In this document: positions 15,870 through 26,178 of the stretch, piece by piece
Layout of the letters: each line of letters opens with the position of its first letter
Position numbering within the stretch: position 1 is the first letter of the stretch
Source of the DNA: Thermaceae bacterium
Lineage (GTDB): Bacteria > Deinococcota > Deinococci > Deinococcales > Marinithermaceae
Assembly (NCBI GenBank): GCA_026987375.1
Contig: JALSMT010000072.1
Span: 1 to 39,245, forward strand
Reading direction: 5' to 3'
Length of the DNA stretch: 39,245 nt
Program-made: the position numbers and the translations under genes
Notes under the pieces: model-generated
What the model was told of the DNA's origin: nothing
Databases searched by the model: none
The model's input: the letters and a program-made list of their open reading frames with translations, nothing else

Positions 15870-17126
15870 GTGCGCCTTCTGGTTCTTTTCGCGTCTTTGT
15901 CGCTGCTCTCATCCTGCGCGGCCGTGCCCAGCAAAACGGCGTCTAGGCCCTTCCCGCAGCACGTCTTTTATCCCGGTCAAAAGCTACGTCCGCGCGTATT
16001 TCAACCCGCTGAGATGGACCGTCAGGTGCGGCTCTACTACGATGAGTGGAAGAGCCGCTACCTCAAGCCCGCCGGGCGCGATAGCGGCGGGCGGCGCCTC
16101 TACCGCATAATTCACTCCTTAAGCCGGCCAGAACAGACCGTCAGCGAGGGTATGGGCTACGGGATGATGATAGTGGCGTATCTGGCCGGCGCCGACCCCG
16201 AAGCGCACAGCCTTTTCGACGGCCTCTACCGCTACGTGCAGGCGCACCCTTCGGACATTGACCGGCGGCTGATGGCCTGGATTCAGCCGCCCGACGGCAA
16301 CGGCAATGACTCGGCCTTCGACGGCGACGCCGACATCGCCTACGCCCTATTGCTGGCCGACCGCCAGTGGGGTTCGCAGGGCGGCCTCAACTACCTGGCC
16401 GCGGCGCGCCGGCGGGTAGCCGCCCTCGAAGAAAGCGCCATCGGGCCGCATTCGCGCTTACCGCTACTGGGCGACTGGGTGGAGCCCGCCGGAAGAGCAG
16501 AGGACGATTACAGGTACAACGAATACTCTCCGCGCCTGTCGGACTTTATGCCCGCCCACTTCCGCGCCTTTGGCCGCGTAAGCGACGCCAGCCTCTGGAA
16601 CGCGGTAGCGCGCGCCATGAAAATAGCGGTAACGGGTCTGGAAAACAATTACAGTCCGAACACCGCTCTGATGCCGGACTTCGCCGAGCCTGCGGGGTCC
16701 GCTCTGGGTTTTCCCCTAAAGCCGGCGCGGCCCAACTTTCTGGAAGGTCCCCACGACGGCGATTACGGCTACAACTCCGGCCGCTACCCCTGGCGGGCGA
16801 GCAGCGCCGTGCTTTTATACAGCGAGTCCTTTTGGGAACGGCGCATGGCCAAGCTGAGTCACTGGGCCGAGGCGGCGACGGGCGGCGACCCCGCGCGCCT
16901 CAGCGCCGGCTACCAGCTAGACGGCTCTCCCAGCGCCGGGGGAGAATACTTCACCACCTTTTTCGCGGCGCCGCTGGCCAGCGCGGCCATGACCCAGCCC
17001 GATCAGCAAGAGTGGCTCGACGCCCTATACGCCTCCGTCTACGACCGCCACGAAGACTACTACGAGGACTCGGTCACGCTGCTTAATCTTTTGCTGCTAA
17101 GCAACAACTACTGGACGCCGTACTAA
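15870..17126 (+). CDS. Glycoside hydrolase family 8 lipoprotein (endoglucanase type)
   Basis: A 418-aa secreted enzyme. A lipoprotein signal ends in LSSC (Cys16), and a GH8 (alpha/alpha)6 barrel follows. The catalytic acid is expected at Glu93 in VSEGMGYGMM, and DGDADIAYAL (about 151-160) carries the second conserved acidic site. PPDGNGNDSAFDGD and the aromatic Trp/Tyr-rich C-terminal half also fit the family. GH8 enzymes cleave beta-1,4-glucan, chitosan, xylan or mixed-linkage glucan; bacterial cellulose synthase BcsZ belongs here too, so substrate is open. Start: TTG 15852 is possible, but GTG 15870 lies 6 nt after TACAAT with no Shine-Dalgarno, fitting a leaderless transcript. No cellulose synthase lies nearby. 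Confidence 0.88.
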   Translation: MRLLVLFASLSLLSSCAAVPSKTASRPFPQHVFYPGQKLRPRVFQPAEMDRQVRLYYDEWKSRYLKPAGRDSGGRRLYRIIHSLSRPEQTVSEGMGYGMMIVAYLAGADPEAHSLFDGLYRYVQAHPSDIDRRLMAWIQPPDGNGNDSAFDGDADIAYALLLADRQWGSQGGLNYLAAARRRVAALEESAIGPHSRLPLLGDWVEPAGRAEDDYRYNEYSPRLSDFMPAHFRAFGRVSDASLWNAVARAMKIAVTGLENNYSPNTALMPDFAEPAGSALGFPLKPARPNFLEGPHDGDYGYNSGRYPWRASSAVLLYSESFWERRMAKLSHWAEAATGGDPARLSAGYQLDGSPSAGGEYFTTFFAAPLASAAMTQPDQQEWLDALYASVYDRHEDYYEDSVTLLNLLLLSNNYWTPY

Positions 17127-17311
17127 CGTCGCCGCGACCGCAGGGGGCCGAGAAGATCTTGCGGTTGAATTTTGCCTTAACGACGTTGCGACGCGGGCCT
17201 CTATAGCGCGGCTCGCGGCTATGAGTTCTGGCTTGGCGCATACTCGCAGCTTCTAACAACCGGCGGCGCGACTCTAGCCTGAACCTGGAGCGGCGGGGTT
17301 ATGCCGCCCGG

Positions 17312-17346
17312 GCGCTCAGCAAAACACCCGACTGAGGACGCCTCAG
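17312..17346 (-). terminator. Possible terminator of the ddl-ATPase operon
   Basis: A 6-bp hairpin CTGAGG/CCTCAG (17332-17337 with 17341-17346) spans the stop codon of the ATPase gene and is followed on the minus strand by GGGTGTTTTG. It is weak. The remaining 17127-17331 between the convergent genes shows nothing I can identify. Confidence 0.3.
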
Positions 17347-19799
17347 GTCGTCGCCCGCAGCAACCTCACGCCGCCGTCGGTCTTTACCACGTAGTGCGGC
17401 ACCCAAGCTACGCCGAAGTACTGCAACGCAATGTCTTTTTTGTACGGCGTCACCGCTATCTGCTCTATCTGCTCGGCTAGGTCGTCCCAGCGGTCTTCTA
17501 TCTCTGCTATCTCCGAGTTCATCTCGTCCAGCAACTGCTGAATTTCCCGCTCCAGCTGGGCTATCTCCGCCTGCGTTTCTTCTACTTCCTCCTTGGCGCG
17601 GGCGGTCATGCGCCGTTTGGAGAGGGCGCTGGTGAGAGCGCGCTTGCGCCCTCCAAAGAGGCCTATCACGGTATCCAGATAGCCGCCCATCTCCTCGACC
17701 TTGCGGCGCGAGAGCTCGGCCTCGTCTTCGGCGAGCTCGCGGTGCTGGCGCTCGAGCTTCTTCTTGAGCGCAGCCACCTTGCGCTGGTACTTTTTGCGCA
17801 GTTTCTCCACCTCGTCGCGCGCCTTCCACTCGGCTTCTTTGCGACAGCGCGCCAAAAACTCATCCCGCGAAAGCTCGGGGCCGCCGTAGAGTTTGAGTTT
17901 GGGGTTGCTCCAGACCTGCGCCGCCGAGTTCTGATAAACCCAGTCTTTGAAGTCGCTGGCCAGCCTTTTGAGCTTGCTCGCGGAGGAGAACGACGCCGGC
18001 AGCTCTTGCCAGCGGGCGTCTGGGGCGGGGCGCGCCGAGAGCAGTTTTTCGTCGGCGGGTTTACGCTCGAAATCTTCCCAGCTGACCAGGCCCTCCGCTT
18101 CCTGCGGGGGCAGCTGCGCCGCCCGCTGCATGACGGTGCTCAGCTCGTATTTGCGTTTTTGCAGACGCACCTCCGCCTGAGCCAACAACTCGGGCTGGTA
18201 GAGCGTCGCCAGCGCCCCCGCACTGAGGCGCAGGCCCTGTTTTTGCGCCGCCTCGTCCAGGCTCAGCTCGGCCGGCAAGACGTAGCTTTCGACGCCGGCG
18301 GGCACGCCGGGCTGGGTCGTAAAACCGGGCAGTTCGGTGGAAGTCGCCCGAGAGCCTTCTTGCTTTTGCGGGGCGGCCGGCGAGCCCGCTGGCGACTGCG
18401 CCTTTTGCGAAGCGCCCACCAGGGCGTTGAGGGCCGGTATTTGTTCGCGCGTCAGCGGCCCCGCTAAGTAGTTCATCACCCAGCGGGTGCCAAAGAGGGC
18501 CGGAGCCTTTTCATGAACGTTCTTGGCCAGGAAAACGCGCTTGCCCAGAGCCGAGATGAGGCGGTCGTACTCGTCGCGGTCGAGGCCGCCCGATACTCCT
18601 TCCAAGCCGTCCAGCAGGCGTTGCTTGTCGTACTGAGTCTGTAAGCGGCCTATGAACCAGGTGCCGGCGTTGGTAAGCGCCTTGTAGTCTACGTCGACCG
18701 GGTTCTGGGTGGCGAGCAAGAGCCCCACGCCGAAGGCGCGCGCCTGCTTGAGGAGCCGCAGCAGGGGTCCTTTGCTGGGCGGATTTTTATCGGGCGGCAG
18801 GTAGCCGAAGATCTCGTCGAAGTAAAGCAGCGCCCTCAGAGAAGTGGTTCCCGACTGCTTGCGGGTCCAGCTCTCGAGCGCGGTCAGCAGCAGGGTTACG
18901 AAAAACATGCGCTCTTCATCGGAAAGATGGGCGACGTAGAAGACGCTGTGACGCGGCGCGCCGCTTTCGTCGTAGAGGAGCGTCGCCACGTCGAGCGGCT
19001 CGCCCTCGGTCCAGACCTGGAAGGCGGGCGCGGCCAGGATGTTGTTGAGGCGCATCGCCAGCCCGAAGCGTTCTTTGGGGGGGAAGAAGGTGTCGGTGTC
19101 GAAGACGCCCAGCTTATCGAAGGGCGGGTTCTGTACTTGCATTATCAGTTCGCCCAGGTCCAGGTCGCGGGCGGCTCGCCAAGATTCTTCGATAATGCGC
19201 GCTATCAGGATGTGCTCGCGGCTGGTGACCGGGTCCAGGTCTTTGTAACCCACCAGCCCCAGCAGCGCGGTGGCGGTGCTGGTCACCTGCTCGCGCAGCG
19301 CTTCGGCCTGGCTGCGCCAGTCGCCCGGAGGGGAGTTGAGCGAGGCCAAGATGGAGACCGGCAGGCCGGCCGTGGAACCGGGAGTGTAGACGGCGTAGCG
19401 CACGCGCTGCAACTGGCGGATCTGCTCGGGCCCCAGGCCCCAGCCGGCCAAGCCCTTTTGCCAGAGAGCGGCCTTTTGCGCCGCCAGTTCGGCGGGTTTT
19501 TTACCGGCGCGGCGCGCCTCGTCCGGGTTTACCCAGGGCTCGAAGTCTTCCGGCGCCAGCCGCGGAAAGTGCAGCAGCTCGTTGGTCAGGTCGCCTTTGG
19601 GGTCGATTATCAAAGCGGGAATGCCGGCGCGCGCCGCCTCCTCCAGCAGGCCGATGCCCAAACCGGTCTTGCCGGAGCCGGTCATGCCCAGAATGACGCC
19701 GTGAGTGGTCAGGTCGTCGGGGTCGTAGCTGAAAGTTGCTTCGGTCAGGTCGCCCGCGGCGGCGTCGAAGAGGCGTCCCAGGTAAAATTCCTTGCTCAT
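17343..19799 (-). CDS. HerA/FtsK-superfamily ATPase with C-terminal coiled coil
   Basis: An 818-aa P-loop ATPase of the HerA/DUF87 type. Walker A is GMTGSGKT (residues 38-45), IIDPKGDL follows at about 64-71, Walker B is LLYFDEIFGYLPP (Asp328-Glu329), and QNPVDVDYKALTNAGTWFIGRL resembles the sensor/arginine-finger region of HerA-type motors. Residues about 640-780 are strongly charged coiled coil with a Gly-containing break. HerA relatives form hexameric DNA-translocating rings. This one lacks a recognisable N-terminal HAS barrel and has no NurA neighbour. ATG 19799 has GGGAG 8 nt upstream and follows ddl by 13 bp in the same operon. DNA binding and cellular role are inferred only. Confidence 0.75.
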   Translation of the reverse strand: MSKEFYLGRLFDAAAGDLTEATFSYDPDDLTTHGVILGMTGSGKTGLGIGLLEEAARAGIPALIIDPKGDLTNELLHFPRLAPEDFEPWVNPDEARRAGKKPAELAAQKAALWQKGLAGWGLGPEQIRQLQRVRYAVYTPGSTAGLPVSILASLNSPPGDWRSQAEALREQVTSTATALLGLVGYKDLDPVTSREHILIARIIEESWRAARDLDLGELIMQVQNPPFDKLGVFDTDTFFPPKERFGLAMRLNNILAAPAFQVWTEGEPLDVATLLYDESGAPRHSVFYVAHLSDEERMFFVTLLLTALESWTRKQSGTTSLRALLYFDEIFGYLPPDKNPPSKGPLLRLLKQARAFGVGLLLATQNPVDVDYKALTNAGTWFIGRLQTQYDKQRLLDGLEGVSGGLDRDEYDRLISALGKRVFLAKNVHEKAPALFGTRWVMNYLAGPLTREQIPALNALVGASQKAQSPAGSPAAPQKQEGSRATSTELPGFTTQPGVPAGVESYVLPAELSLDEAAQKQGLRLSAGALATLYQPELLAQAEVRLQKRKYELSTVMQRAAQLPPQEAEGLVSWEDFERKPADEKLLSARPAPDARWQELPASFSSASKLKRLASDFKDWVYQNSAAQVWSNPKLKLYGGPELSRDEFLARCRKEAEWKARDEVEKLRKKYQRKVAALKKKLERQHRELAEDEAELSRRKVEEMGGYLDTVIGLFGGRKRALTSALSKRRMTARAKEEVEETQAEIAQLEREIQQLLDEMNSEIAEIEDRWDDLAEQIEQIAVTPYKKDIALQYFGVAWVPHYVVKTDGGVRLLRATT

Positions 19800-19812
19800 C
19801 GTCTGCTCCCTG

Positions 19813-21384
<1,572 letters not shown>

Positions 21385-21427
21385 GGGCGCGGGCGCGACC
21401 CGGCGTTACTCGGCGAACGCGCCGCCG

Positions 21428-22258
21428 CTAGCCCTTGAGGCTGCCCAGCGTCAGGCCGCGGATGAAGTACTTTTGCGCCGCCAAAAAGACGATGATGGGC
21501 GGTATCGTCGCCAGCGAGAGCCCGGCCATCAAGACCGTCCACTGGGTGGTGAACTGGGTATTGAAAACCGCCAGGCCCACCGTCAGCGGCCGCATCTCGA
21601 TGGAGTTGGTGGCGATCAGCGGCCAGAGGAAGGCGTTCCAGCCGGCCAGGAAGGTAAAAGTGCCCAAAGTCGCCAGCGCCGGCGCGGCCAGCGGCATGGC
21701 TATTCTCCAGTAGATCTGCCAGGGGGTAGCGCCGTCTATCAGCGCGGCTTCTTCCAGCTCGCGCGGCAACGAGATAAAGTTCTGGCGCATCAGGAATATG
21801 GCGAAGGCGTCGAACATGCCGGGCAGGATCAGCGCGTAGTAGGTGTCGATCCAGCCCAAACGGCTCATGATGATGAAGAGCGGAATTATGAGCACGTGGG
21901 CCGGTATCATCAGCGTGATCAGGGAGAGCAGGAACATGGCGTCCTTGCCCTTCCAGCTAAAGCGGGCGAAGGCGTAACCCGCCATGGCGCCGCTCGTTAG
22001 GTTGAGGAAGGTCAGGCCGGTCGCCAGCAAAAGCGAGTTGAGGTACCAGCGAGCGAAGGGCACCGAGGTGAGCACGTGGCGGTAATTCTCCCAGTGTAGG
22101 GTGTGCGGCCACAACTGAATGGGCAGGTCAAAGAGGGTGCCGGGCTCTTTGAAGCTGGTGGAAATCATCCACAGAAAAGGCACCAGCATGGTCAGCCCGC
22201 CGGTCAACAAAACGATGAAGATCACGGTGTCAACGAGTCGTTGTTTGTATTTACGCAT
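21428..22258 (-). CDS. CUT1 sugar ABC transporter permease (MalG type)
   Basis: A 276-aa inner membrane permease with six helices and the EAA loop EEAALIDGATPWQIYWRIAMPLAAP (about residues 180-205) that docks the ATPase. It belongs to the MalG half of carbohydrate uptake transporter family 1. ATG 22258 is chosen because GGAGG lies 5 nt upstream; an in-frame TTG at 22270 overlaps that site. It is last in the six-gene operon that also encodes AmiE-like hydrolase, MurQ and NagZ, so the likely cargo is a MurNAc-containing sugar or muropeptide. No ATPase gene is present; CUT1 systems often share one encoded elsewhere. Confidence 0.92.
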   Translation of the reverse strand: MRKYKQRLVDTVIFIVLLTGGLTMLVPFLWMISTSFKEPGTLFDLPIQLWPHTLHWENYRHVLTSVPFARWYLNSLLLATGLTFLNLTSGAMAGYAFARFSWKGKDAMFLLSLITLMIPAHVLIIPLFIIMSRLGWIDTYYALILPGMFDAFAIFLMRQNFISLPRELEEAALIDGATPWQIYWRIAMPLAAPALATLGTFTFLAGWNAFLWPLIATNSIEMRPLTVGLAVFNTQFTTQWTVLMAGLSLATIPPIIVFLAAQKYFIRGLTLGSLKG

Positions 22259-22294
22259 ATCGGCCTCCAAGGCTGAAGCCGCCCCCTGCGGGCG

Positions 22295-23257
22295 TCATGC
22301 CTCCTCCCAAACCCAGCGCTTGCGCAACTGCCACTGAATCACCGTGAGCACGAAGAGGAAGGCGAAGAGCAGCCAAGCTATGGCGGAAGCGTAACCCATG
22401 TCGGGCGGGAAGATGCCAAAGGCCTTTTGATAAAGGTAGAAAAGCAGCACGTTGGTGGCGTCCAGCGGCCCGCCGCCGGTCATGACGTAGATGAGGCCGA
22501 AAACCTGGAAGCCGCCTATCAGCGCCAGCAAAGTATTGAGGAAAACAGTGGGTGAGAGCAGCGGCATGGTCACGTGCCAAAACTGCTGCCAGGGGCCGGC
22601 GCCGTCCAGCGAGGCCACCTCGTAATAGGTTTTGTCGATGTTCTGCAGGCCCGCCAGGAAAATCAGCATGCGAAAACCAATGCCGGCCCAGACCGCCGCC
22701 AAGATAATACCGGGCATGGCCCAGTGCTCGTCGGAAAGCCAGCCAGGCCCCTTGCTGGCCAGCCAGACTACGGCCTCGGGGGCTTTGAGGTGCGCGAGCG
22801 CAAACCCTTGGGCGAAGACGCGACCCAGCCAGTGCAAGAACATGTTCACCGGCCCCACGTAGGGGTTGAGCACCCAGCGCCACAGCAAGCCGACGGCCAC
22901 TACGCTGGTAATCGTAGGCAGGAGGTAGAGGGTGCGGATAATCTTGACGCCGGGGAAGTCGCGGTTGAGGCCGAGGGCTATCAGCAGCGAGATGAATATC
23001 TCCAGCGGCACCGCCACCACCACGTAGTAAAGGGTGTTCCAAAAAGCTTTGTGTAAAACCGGATCCTGCCACATCTGCTGGTAGTTGCCCAGCCCCACCC
23101 AGCTGCTGACGATGGCGTGCAGGTTCAGCGCGTCAAAAACGTCCCATTTTGTGAAGGATAAAACCAGAGATATCAGTATGGGCCCGGCGTTAAACGCCAG
23201 GAAACCCACCAGACTGGGGAGTATGAAAAGCCAGGGAAGGCGACGATAACTGGACAT
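22295..23257 (-). CDS. CUT1 sugar ABC transporter permease (MalF type)
   Basis: A 320-aa permease, the partner of the downstream MalG-type protein. It has an N-terminal helix, a long periplasmic stretch (about 75-170, including MWQDPVLHKAFWNTLYY and the Trp-rich segment after FALAHL), then helices with the EAA-type loop YYEVASLDGAGPWQQFWHVTMPLLSP (about 225-250). ATG 23257 (MSSYRRLPWLF) is preferred, since a typical MalF start with the first helix follows directly; the frame is open to a TTG at 23299, which lies at the hairpin in the leader. The ribosome-binding site is weak (AAAGGA, about 13 nt upstream). Confidence 0.92.
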   Translation of the reverse strand: MSSYRRLPWLFILPSLVGFLAFNAGPILISLVLSFTKWDVFDALNLHAIVSSWVGLGNYQQMWQDPVLHKAFWNTLYYVVVAVPLEIFISLLIALGLNRDFPGVKIIRTLYLLPTITSVVAVGLLWRWVLNPYVGPVNMFLHWLGRVFAQGFALAHLKAPEAVVWLASKGPGWLSDEHWAMPGIILAAVWAGIGFRMLIFLAGLQNIDKTYYEVASLDGAGPWQQFWHVTMPLLSPTVFLNTLLALIGGFQVFGLIYVMTGGGPLDATNVLLFYLYQKAFGIFPPDMGYASAIAWLLFAFLFVLTVIQWQLRKRWVWEEA

Positions 23258-23286
23258 TTCTAAAGTGGATTCCTTTGTTGTTGGAG

Positions 23287-23314
23287 GCTGCAGGGGCAAA
23301 AACGCCCCTGCAGC
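23287..23314 (-). promoter_or_regulatory. Intercistronic hairpin between binding protein and permeases
   Basis: A perfect 11-bp inverted repeat (23287-23297 with 23304-23314, 6-nt A-rich loop) in the 71-nt gap after the binding-protein gene. There is no T-run after it. Such stems usually protect the binding-protein mRNA and lower expression of the permeases, giving an excess of binding protein; that role is inferred. Confidence 0.6.
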
Positions 23315-23328
23315 GCTACTGGTAGCTG

Positions 23329-24615
23329 TTACTTCTTACGCTGGGCCTGTACCTCGTCAAGAATCTTCTGCACCGCGGGAGCGGCCTTGTCGAGGGCTTC
23401 TTTGACGCTGGCTTTGCCTTCCCAGACGGGACCCAGGGCCTTGTTGATGATGTTCTGCGCCTCGTTCCAGCGCTCAAAGGTCTCGGTGGGCATTGCGGTT
23501 TTGTTGACCGTCAGGAAGTACTGCTGGTGGCGCGGCGGCGGCGGCTGGAAGAAAGCCTTGAGGATGGCGTTGGTGGCTTCGGGCTGCTTGGGGTCGAAAC
23601 CGATGGCGGGGATGATGAGACCGCCCTTGGTGAATACCACGCTGCCTTCAGGGCCGGCCAGGTACTTGAGGACTTCCCAGGCGGCGTCTTTGTGACGGCT
23701 CTGATGCGACATCGCCCAGCCGGAGCCGTCGATGTCCACGATGCTGCCGGCCTTACCCTTGGGGAAGGGAACGATGTCCCAGTCGAACTTGGCTTTCTTC
23801 TTGAGGCTCGGTACGCGCCAGCGGCCGTCCACGATGAGACCGGTCTTGCCGCTCAGGAACATGCCGAAGGTGCTCTGATCGGCGGACTCGGCGGGAGTCG
23901 GGGCTACGTGGTACTTCCAGCGCAGGTCTACGTAGAACTGCAATCCCTGCACCGCCGCGGGCTGGTTGAGCAGGTACTTGCTGCGGTCGGGGCTGTACCA
24001 GCGGCCGCCGTTGGACCAGACCCAGGGCTCCCAGAAGAGGAAGTAGGTGTAAAAGCTGACGCCCCACTGAGTGCGCTTGCCGTTCTCTTCTTTGGTCAGG
24101 GCCTTGGCGTAACGCAGGAAGTCGTCCCAGGTCCAGTTGGGATCGGGGTCGGCCAGGCCGGCGGCCTTGAGCAAGTCGCGGTTGTAGTAGACGACCATGT
24201 TGGAGATGTCGCGCGGGAAGGCCATCAGCTTGCCGTTGTACTTGAAGGCGTCGAGAATGCCCTTGTAGAAGATGCTGGTGTCGTAGTTGTCCTTCTCGAT
24301 GAAGGGCTCGAGCGGTTGGGCGACGCCCTTGGAAGCCAGCGCCGGGAAGGTGATGTTGTTGGTGAAGAAGAGATCCGGAGCCTTACCGGCGGCGAACATC
24401 GCGGTCAGTTTGGTCCAGTAGTCCTTGTCGGGAATGTGCATGAACTGCGCGTCGATGTTCGGATGGCTGGCGTTGAACTTTTGCAGGAGACCCTTGTACA
24501 TGGCGATCTCCGACTCGCCGCCCCAGCCGGCGACCACGACTTTGGTCTTGGCGAAGCCGAGACTCATGCTGATGACTAGTGTTAGTGCTGCCAGTTTGAT
24601 AAACCATTTCCTCAT
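23329..24615 (-). CDS. CUT1 extracellular sugar-binding protein
   Basis: A 428-aa solute-binding protein of the MalE/UgpB cluster. It has a signal peptide (MRKWFIKLAALTLVISMSLG, cleavage after GFA, about residue 22), FNASHPNIDAQFMHIPDKDYWTKLTAMFAAGKAPDLFF as the family motif near 48-85, and the usual WTWDDFLRYAKAL and YNRDLLKAAGL segments. No lipobox Cys is seen, so the protein is likely free in the periplasm. ATG 24615 follows GGGAGGT, which overlaps the nagZ stop. The operon partners (NagZ, MurQ, AmiE-like) suggest it binds MurNAc, anhydroMurNAc or a muropeptide; sequence alone cannot prove the ligand. Confidence 0.93.
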   Translation of the reverse strand: MRKWFIKLAALTLVISMSLGFAKTKVVVAGWGGESEIAMYKGLLQKFNASHPNIDAQFMHIPDKDYWTKLTAMFAAGKAPDLFFTNNITFPALASKGVAQPLEPFIEKDNYDTSIFYKGILDAFKYNGKLMAFPRDISNMVVYYNRDLLKAAGLADPDPNWTWDDFLRYAKALTKEENGKRTQWGVSFYTYFLFWEPWVWSNGGRWYSPDRSKYLLNQPAAVQGLQFYVDLRWKYHVAPTPAESADQSTFGMFLSGKTGLIVDGRWRVPSLKKKAKFDWDIVPFPKGKAGSIVDIDGSGWAMSHQSRHKDAAWEVLKYLAGPEGSVVFTKGGLIIPAIGFDPKQPEATNAILKAFFQPPPPRHQQYFLTVNKTAMPTETFERWNEAQNIINKALGPVWEGKASVKEALDKAAPAVQKILDEVQAQRKK

Positions 24616-24618
24616 GTG

Positions 24619-26178
24619 TTACCTCCCCTTCCCCGATCCAATGGGAAATCTACCCACGGGTACGGGCAATCTGCCCGTCGGAGTATACACCCCGGCGAGC
24701 GCTTCCAACGCGGCGCGCACCTGCGCTGCGCGGTAGCCATAAGTAGTCAGGTACCCCGCCGGTGCGGGGTCCAGGTAGGTATAGTCGTCGGGGTTACCGA
24801 GGGCGACCACGTAAACGGGTTTACCCAGCTTGGCCAGGGCCTCGTAGAGCCAGACCTGCTCTTCGGGCAACCGTCCCAGCCAGTGGTACGTTCCCAAGAC
24901 TATTCTGTCGAACTTCTTGGCGCGGGATACGGCCGCGCTGATGTCGTCTCCATCGGGCACTTGTTTGATTTCCAGGTAATGCGAACCGGGCAGATACTTA
25001 GGGGCCAGCTCCGCCATGCTGGGCTCGTCGCCCCACGTCTTGGATATCTTTGGGGCTATCACCAGCGTGCCCGGGCCCGCCAGCGGCAGCTCGCCGCAAA
25101 GCCAGGTAACGGCGGCTCTGGCGGCCTTGAGGTTGAGCGCCTGCAGCGCCTGCCAGTCGGGAGCCGGCGCGGGCGGCTTGGTCTCGGCCACCGCTTTTTG
25201 CAGGCGCGCGGCGCTGGCGGCGGCGCGCTCTGCGCTAATGCGCCCGCTCTTCAGGGCCTCGTCGAGAGCGCGGTAAACCTCGTCGGCCGTCGAACCGCCG
25301 CGCCCCACCAACACCAGGTCGGCGCCGGCGCTGACGGCGCGCACTGCGGCCTCGCCGGCGCCCCAGCGCGCCGATATGGCCTTCATGCCCATATCGTCGG
25401 TAATTATCAGGTTCTGATATCCCATCTGCTTTCGCAGCAGGCCGGTCAGTATCTTTTTTGAGAGGGTCGCCGGGTATTTGTCGTCTAGAGCTGGATAAAT
25501 TATGTGGGCGGTCATTATCAGCGGTACACCCGCCTCGACGGCTGCGCGGAAGGGGACCAGCTCTACTTTGTTTATCGCGCTCAGCGGTTTGTTGACTATC
25601 GGCAGGCCGCTGTGCGAGTCGGTCTGGGTGTCGCCGTGGCCGGGAAAGTGCTTGGCCGTCCAAAGGACGCCGGCGTCTTCTAGGCCGCGGGCGAACTGCA
25701 AGCCGTACTCGATAACGAGTTGCGGGTCGGCGCCAAAGCTGCGTATGCCGATGATGGGGTTCTTGGGGTTTATATTGACGTCCAGCACCGGCGCTAGGTC
25801 CACGCTCGCCCCCAGGTAGGCCACCTCCTGGCCTATGGCGCGGCCCACCTTTCTAACGAGTTCGGCGTCGCGCGAGGCGGCCAGCGCCATCGCCCCGGGA
25901 AAGCGGGGCACCCCCGCAGCGCGGAAGGAGTAAAAGGGACCGCCCTCCTGGTCTATGAGCACCAGCAACGAGGGGTAGCGCCGCCGCAGGGTGCGCACCA
26001 TGGCGGTCGGGTCGTCGCGCAGGTTGGAAGGAAAGAGAATTACTCCGGCGGGGTGGTACTTTTCTATCAGCTGGACAGGCGGCTGGCTGCCGCGGAAAGA
26101 GAGCACCATAAACCGCCCCGCGCCGGAAGCGAAGGCTACGCTAGTTATTAAAATAGCCAGGAATAAGAGGCGCTTCAT
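24619..26178 (-). CDS. nagZ: Exported beta-N-acetylglucosaminidase NagZ (GH3)
   Basis: A 519-aa glycoside hydrolase family 3 enzyme that splits GlcNAc from muropeptides. It has a signal peptide (about residues 1-20). The NagZ-specific loop KHFPGHGDTQTDSH (residues 176-189) carries the His189/Asp187 acid-base dyad. The nucleophile is likely Asp261 in NLIITDDMGMKAI. Unlike cytosolic NagZ of E. coli (about 340 aa), it is exported and has an extra C-terminal domain (about 350-519), as in Bacillus NagZ (YbbD). ATG 26178 overlaps the murQ stop (ATGA). It is third in the recycling operon. GlcNAc from the muropeptide would be released outside the cytoplasm. Confidence 0.93.
   Translation of the reverse strand: MKRLLFLAILITSVAFASGAGRFMVLSFRGSQPPVQLIEKYHPAGVILFPSNLRDDPTAMVRTLRRRYPSLLVLIDQEGGPFYSFRAAGVPRFPGAMALAASRDAELVRKVGRAIGQEVAYLGASVDLAPVLDVNINPKNPIIGIRSFGADPQLVIEYGLQFARGLEDAGVLWTAKHFPGHGDTQTDSHSGLPIVNKPLSAINKVELVPFRAAVEAGVPLIMTAHIIYPALDDKYPATLSKKILTGLLRKQMGYQNLIITDDMGMKAISARWGAGEAAVRAVSAGADLVLVGRGGSTADEVYRALDEALKSGRISAERAAASAARLQKAVAETKPPAPAPDWQALQALNLKAARAAVTWLCGELPLAGPGTLVIAPKISKTWGDEPSMAELAPKYLPGSHYLEIKQVPDGDDISAAVSRAKKFDRIVLGTYHWLGRLPEEQVWLYEALAKLGKPVYVVALGNPDDYTYLDPAPAGYLTTYGYRAAQVRAALEALAGVYTPTGRLPVPVGRFPIGSGKGR

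Noticed and set aside
23527-24579. 350-codon plus-strand frame opposite the sugar-binding protein
   Set aside because: Antisense shadow dominated by Val/Gly/Glu, no motifs, no ribosome-binding site.
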